From NCBI GenBank assembly GCA_003165615.1, contig PLWR01000236.1:1-9129 (forward strand): a stretch of DNA of 9,129 nucleotides, written 5' to 3'. This document shows positions 6,748 through 9,129 of the stretch, in pieces (position 1 is the first letter of the stretch; every line of letters begins with the position of its first letter). This DNA is from Acidobacteriota bacterium (GTDB taxonomy: Bacteria; Acidobacteriota; Terriglobia; UBA7540). The notes beneath the pieces were generated by a model, which saw nothing but the letters and a program-made list of their open reading frames with translations, searched no databases and was not told the DNA's origin. Both the position numbers and the translations under genes were made by a program.

Positions 6748-7836
6748 TCATGCGGATTTTGCCAGGACATCGTCAACGGCATCCTTCACCTGGTCGAAGG
6801 TCACGGATAGAATGCACTCGGGCCGGGCGAACTTGTAGCAACGGTCGCCGGGGCAGGGGTTGCAGTCGAATGGATTTTGCACCACGCGCGCGCCGAGATT
6901 GGAAGCTTGGTTCGGCCAGGGTCCCCAGATGGGGGAACTGGAAGATCCAAAGATGACCACCACGGGCCGGCCGAGAGCTGCGGCCATGTGGGCAGGCCCA
7001 CTATCATTTCCCACAAACAAGCGTGCCCTCGCCAGCGCTGCGGCAAACTGCGCCAGGCTCATGCCTTGCAAGCGCCGCAGGGGCGCGCCCGCGGCCTTCT
7101 CTACGGCATCGAGCACCGGCGCTTCTCCTGGTCCGCAGGAATAGATGGGGACGATGCGGGCTTGGCGCTCCAGGTATTCACCAATTCGCGCGAATCCATC
7201 CGGCGCCCATTCCTTGGTCTTGTACGACGCGGTGGGATGGATGATGGCGTAAGGCTGTACTGCGGCGATGCCCAGGCTGGCGCGTTTAGCTTCCCACCAG
7301 AAGGCATGCTCCGCTCCGAAGAAGATCTGGGCGCACGGGATCTCCCTTTGCGGCAGGCCTAGGTGGAAAAAGGCTGCAGCCTGATGTTCCGCCGTGTGCA
7401 ATGACGGCTTGTTCAGAATGGTGCGCGCGTCCGGCACCAGAATGTTGTAGATGCTCGCTCCTCGATAGTGTGCAAAACCCACGCGCCAGGTGGCGGCGCT
7501 GCCGCGCGTAAATAGCCGGCTGGTGGGACCGCCGTGCAGGTTCACGCAGAGAGAAAAGTCGCGGCGGCGAACTTCACGAAGAGCGGCTAGGCGCGTGTAA
7601 TAGGTGCGAACTCCGCTGCCTTCCCCGGGATAGAGAATCTCCTCCACCGCCGGGTTCCCCTGCAACAGTTCGCGAAAGCGCGATTCCACCATCACGGAGA
7701 TGCGCAGGTCAGGCCGCCAATCCTTGAGCAGGCGCAGCGTGGGCGTGAGCAGAATGATGTCGCCGATGGACCGGAGGCGAAGGATGAGGATCCGCGCCCC
7801 GACCGGGAGTTCGGGAAGAAGGGAAGCCGCGTTCAT
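6748..7836 (-). CDS. Glycosyltransferase family 9 (heptosyltransferase-like)
   Basis: The 362-residue protein resembles the ADP-heptose:LPS heptosyltransferases (WaaC/WaaF group), which add core sugars to lipid A on the cytoplasmic side of the inner membrane. The N-terminal domain opens with ILILRLRSIGDIILLTPTL (16-34), whose GD (25-26) is the usual acceptor-side signature. The C-terminal domain has the donor-binding GNDSGPAH (276-283) followed by AALGRPVVVIFG and a Ser-rich loop. Near the end, C325, C328, C333 and C341 form the Cys cluster seen in many members (CNPC...C...PEC). Length is normal. The ATG at 7836 has only a weak ribosome site and lies 16 bases after the Trm112-like stop, so it is probably read from the same message. 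The sugar donor is not certain; heptose is the family default. It suggests an LPS-bearing outer membrane. Confidence 0.92.
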   Translation of the reverse strand: MNAASLLPELPVGARILILRLRSIGDIILLTPTLRLLKDWRPDLRISVMVESRFRELLQGNPAVEEILYPGEGSGVRTYYTRLAALREVRRRDFSLCVNLHGGPTSRLFTRGSAATWRVGFAHYRGASIYNILVPDARTILNKPSLHTAEHQAAAFFHLGLPQREIPCAQIFFGAEHAFWWEAKRASLGIAAVQPYAIIHPTASYKTKEWAPDGFARIGEYLERQARIVPIYSCGPGEAPVLDAVEKAAGAPLRRLQGMSLAQFAAALARARLFVGNDSGPAHMAAALGRPVVVIFGSSSSPIWGPWPNQASNLGARVVQNPFDCNPCPGDRCYKFARPECILSVTFDQVKDAVDDVLAKSA

Positions 7837-7852
7837 AGGATCTTAGATTGCG

Positions 7853-8026
7853 TTACTCCGCTTCAACCTTGGCGTCTTCGATGATCATGTCGGGGATATC
7901 GTCTTTGATGGGGTAGACGCGCCGGCATTGGGCGCACTTCAGGCCCTGCCCATCGGGTGTGAGCTGAACAGGCGCCTTACACGCCGGGCAAACCAGAATA
8001 TCCAGCAGTTCCTGCGGTACAGCCAT
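7853..8026 (-). CDS. Trm112/UPF0434-family zinc-ribbon protein
   Basis: The 57-residue protein starts MAVPQELLDILVCPACKAPV and ends near YPIKDDIPDMI, matching E. coli YcaR and bacterial Trm112-like proteins (Pfam Trm112p). C13, C16, C31 and C34 form two CxxC pairs that should hold one zinc ion. In eukaryotes and archaea Trm112 is a partner that activates methyltransferases; in bacteria the role is not settled. Start: GGAGG (8037-8033) lies six bases before this ATG, which gives the normal family N-terminus; the frame is open to 8146 but that extension has no family features. It overlaps the upstream hypothetical gene out of frame by 50 bases and is followed 16 bases later by the glycosyltransferase gene. 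In E. coli its relative lies between lpxK and kdsB, also LPS genes, so the pairing here may be meaningful. Confidence 0.9.
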   Translation of the reverse strand: MAVPQELLDILVCPACKAPVQLTPDGQGLKCAQCRRVYPIKDDIPDMIIEDAKVEAE

Positions 8027-8237
8027 GCATAACCTCCAACCGCGGCAAATCCAGTAGACGTCGCTTGTCGCCGTCTCCTTCGTCCGTTTCCAATGCCAAT
8101 AGACGTGCTTCATGGTCAAGCGCAATGATGCGCACATAACGGCCAAGTTGCCGAATTTCTTTCTCAGTCTTGAGTTGCATCGGAGCGATCAATTCTACAG
8201 CGTGAGTAAGTGCTTCAAGGCGTTCATCAATGCTCAT
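7977..8237 (-). CDS. Small charged hypothetical protein, helical/coiled-coil-like
   Basis: I cannot name this 86-residue protein. Its first 55 residues (MSIDERLEALTHAVELIAPM..., then KEIRQLGRYVRIIALDHEAR and LLALETDEG) have a leucine/isoleucine spacing that suggests one or two amphipathic helices. They remind me of short coiled-coil proteins found widely in Acidobacteriota that begin with a (S/T)IDERLEAL-like stretch; this is from memory. The last 30 residues, from GDKRRLLDLP on, look unlike that part and include the 50-base overlap with the Trm112-like gene in another frame. GGAGA (8249-8245) lies seven bases before the ATG and a perfect TATAAT lies just upstream, so expression is likely. 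No membrane segment or enzyme motif is seen. It may be the first gene of the unit with the Trm112-like and glycosyltransferase genes. Confidence 0.7.
   Translation of the reverse strand: MSIDERLEALTHAVELIAPMQLKTEKEIRQLGRYVRIIALDHEARLLALETDEGDGDKRRLLDLPRLEVMHGCTAGTAGYSGLPGV
8033..8037 (-). promoter_or_regulatory. Ribosome binding site of the Trm112-like gene
   Basis: GGAGG on the minus strand, six bases before the ATG at 8026. It lies within codons of the overlapping upstream gene (the LEV codons), so ribosomes finishing that gene pass through it. This decides the 57-residue start over the longer open frame. Confidence 0.8.
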
Positions 8238-8256
8238 CGCAGTATCTCCGGCGATT

Positions 8257-8262
8257 ATTATA
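8257..8262 (-). promoter_or_regulatory. TATAAT -10 element for the minus-strand trio
   Basis: A perfect TATAAT reads on the minus strand from 8262 to 8257, about 20 bases upstream of the small hypothetical start at 8237, inside the 78-base gap after the GH57 gene. No good -35 lies 16-18 bases further upstream (GAGCAG at 17) and there is no TGn extension, so the promoter is either activator-dependent or weak. The expected transcript start, near 8250, leaves room for the GGAGA ribosome site. Confidence 0.5.
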
Positions 8263-8315
8263 CCCGATTCGTTTCCCCTCTGCTCTCTTCCCCTGGTCCC
8301 CTTGTTGTATCGTTG

Positions 8316-9128
8316 TCATGAAGGTTCATATTCCTCTGGGTGTCTCTCCCGGCTGTCATTGGTGTTTTCCCAGGGCGATATTTCCATCTGCAAAACGCAG
8401 TTCACATTGCGCCACGAAGGTGGATCGATTTTCCACACCGCCAGAATCGCGGAGCCCTGGTACACGCGCTCAAATCCCAACTCCGATTGCGAAATAGTTT
8501 CAATGGGCACGATCCACCAGCACGCCTGCGGCCGGGTCTCGATGGTGATCTTGACGCGCTGCCACTCGTCCACGACGGTCAGCTTGGCAGAACCGATTTC
8601 GCCGCGGAACTCCAGCGGGCGGTGAACATCCTTCGACAGGAAATAGCGATCGTGGGCGTCGGGAGCGAGAAGGTTCAGGACGAGTTCCAACCCCAAGGCC
8701 ATTCCGGAGGGGCAGGAGCGGTCAGTGTTCAGCGAAGAGCGGCATTCAATCCGCCAGGTGGAACCGGAAACTTTGGAAGCTAGTGATTTGAGGGCATCCA
8801 CCCTCATCACGCAGCTGTTTACATCGATGTCCGCGGCCGTGCGGAATTCCATCGCCGCGCCGGGCGCCTTAACGGGCGTGGCTTTCCATGCGCCTCGCGC
8901 CAGGGTCTCATTCTCCTCCAGTCGGAGGAACTCAAAGTCCTTCCAGGTTTTGGCGCTGGGGAAAACATAGGTGCGAAAGGCATGCCGCGCATAACGGTCA
9001 TAGCGAAGCAATTCATCCAGATGAGATTCTTTGCTGAGCACCTGATCGTGGATGGAAGCGGGACCTTCGCGCGGCGCCTGTTTGGAAGAAACCTGTTTCC
9101 GTATGAGGTCGTGGTAGGGCTCGGGCCG
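8316..9128 (-). CDS. GH57 alpha-amylase/4-alpha-glucanotransferase, C-terminal part (partial)
   Basis: The frame stays open to the right edge of the window, so this is the last 270 residues of a larger gene. The first visible residues run PYHDLIRKQ, then GPASIHDQVLSKE, LDELLRYDRYARHAF, and later GMALGLELVLNLLAPDAHDRYFL, WWIVPIETISQSELGFERVYQGS and ILAVWKID. This pattern matches the DUF1926 beta-sandwich at the C-terminus of GH57 amylases and 4-alpha-glucanotransferases. The catalytic barrel (nucleophile Glu and acid Asp) would lie beyond the window, so activity cannot be checked. The family acts on alpha-1,4-glucans, often intracellular glycogen. A GTG at 9041 is an internal codon rather than the start, because the family match continues upstream of it. 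The gene ends 78 bases before the next minus-strand gene and no clear terminator is seen. Confidence 0.88.
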   Translation of the reverse strand, partial: RPEPYHDLIRKQVSSKQAPREGPASIHDQVLSKESHLDELLRYDRYARHAFRTYVFPSAKTWKDFEFLRLEENETLARGAWKATPVKAPGAAMEFRTAADIDVNSCVMRVDALKSLASKVSGSTWRIECRSSLNTDRSCPSGMALGLELVLNLLAPDAHDRYFLSKDVHRPLEFRGEIGSAKLTVVDEWQRVKITIETRPQACWWIVPIETISQSELGFERVYQGSAILAVWKIDPPSWRNVNCVLQMEISPWENTNDSRERHPEEYEPS

Positions 9129-9129
9129 C

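Noticed and set aside
5015..6751. A 578-codon open frame on the minus strand opposite the permease and small membrane protein genes
   Set aside because: Its product is rich in His, Gln, Asp and Arg with no domain pattern, and the plus strand holds two clear genes. It is an antisense frame kept open by GC-rich codon use.
8027..8146. A 40-codon N-terminal extension of the Trm112-like protein
   Set aside because: The family starts at MAVPQELLDIL-like sequence, a GGAGG lies six bases before that ATG, and the extension overlaps the small hypothetical gene without any family similarity.
8230..8783. Plus-strand open frames of 131 and 147 codons opposite the GH57 gene
   Set aside because: Neither has domain features, and they lie opposite a clear minus-strand family match.
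9039..9041. GTG as the start of a 241-residue protein
   Set aside because: The same frame is open to the window edge and the GH57 C-terminal pattern (GPASIHDQVLSKE) continues across it, so it is an internal valine codon.

Overview
The window is 9,129 bases of GC-rich bacterial chromosome made up almost entirely of recognisable genes. The content suggests a Gram-negative, diderm bacterium: there is an LPS-type family 9 glycosyltransferase and a HlyD-type periplasmic adaptor with a long coiled-coil hairpin. The mix of genes, including a GH57 amylase-type enzyme and a small SIDERLEALTHAVE-type protein, reminds me of Acidobacteriota. That placement is an inference from memory and not a proven assignment.

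Layout, plus strand: the 3' end of asparaginyl-tRNA synthetase (asnS, 2-133); arginase (rocF, 182-1090); D-alanine--D-alanine ligase (ddl, 1087-2202), whose GTG start overlaps the arginase stop; a promoter and a perfect 9-bp-arm palindrome (2233-2281); a TetR-family repressor (2280-2945); a HlyD/YbhG-like membrane fusion protein (2945-4000); an ABC-2-type ATPase (4029-5048); its permease (5045-6157); and a small membrane-anchored protein with its own good promoter (6248-6649).

Layout, minus strand, converging on the plus-strand block at about 6650-6747: a family 9 glycosyltransferase (7836-6748), a Trm112/UPF0434-like zinc-ribbon protein (8026-7853), a small charged hypothetical protein (8237-7977) that overlaps the Trm112-like gene out of frame by 50 bases, and the C-terminal part of a GH57 alpha-amylase/4-alpha-glucanotransferase (9128-8316), which runs off the window.

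How they work together: the TetR, HlyD, ATPase and permease genes form one tightly packed operon (junctions TAATG, 28-base gap, ATGA) that should encode a self-regulated export pump of the CecR-YbhGFSR type, here with one permease gene rather than two. The palindrome covers the proposed -10 region and the TetR start codon, so TetR binding there would shut off the whole operon. The minus-strand trio looks co-transcribed from a TATAAT promoter just upstream of the small hypothetical gene. I found no CRISPR array, insertion sequence, prophage, tRNA or rRNA, and no stretch longer than 300 bases without a gene. Nothing amounts to a clearly new system. The points most worth a look are the operator/near-leaderless start of the efflux operon, the overlapping small genes, and the hairpin/promoter at 6166-6202.
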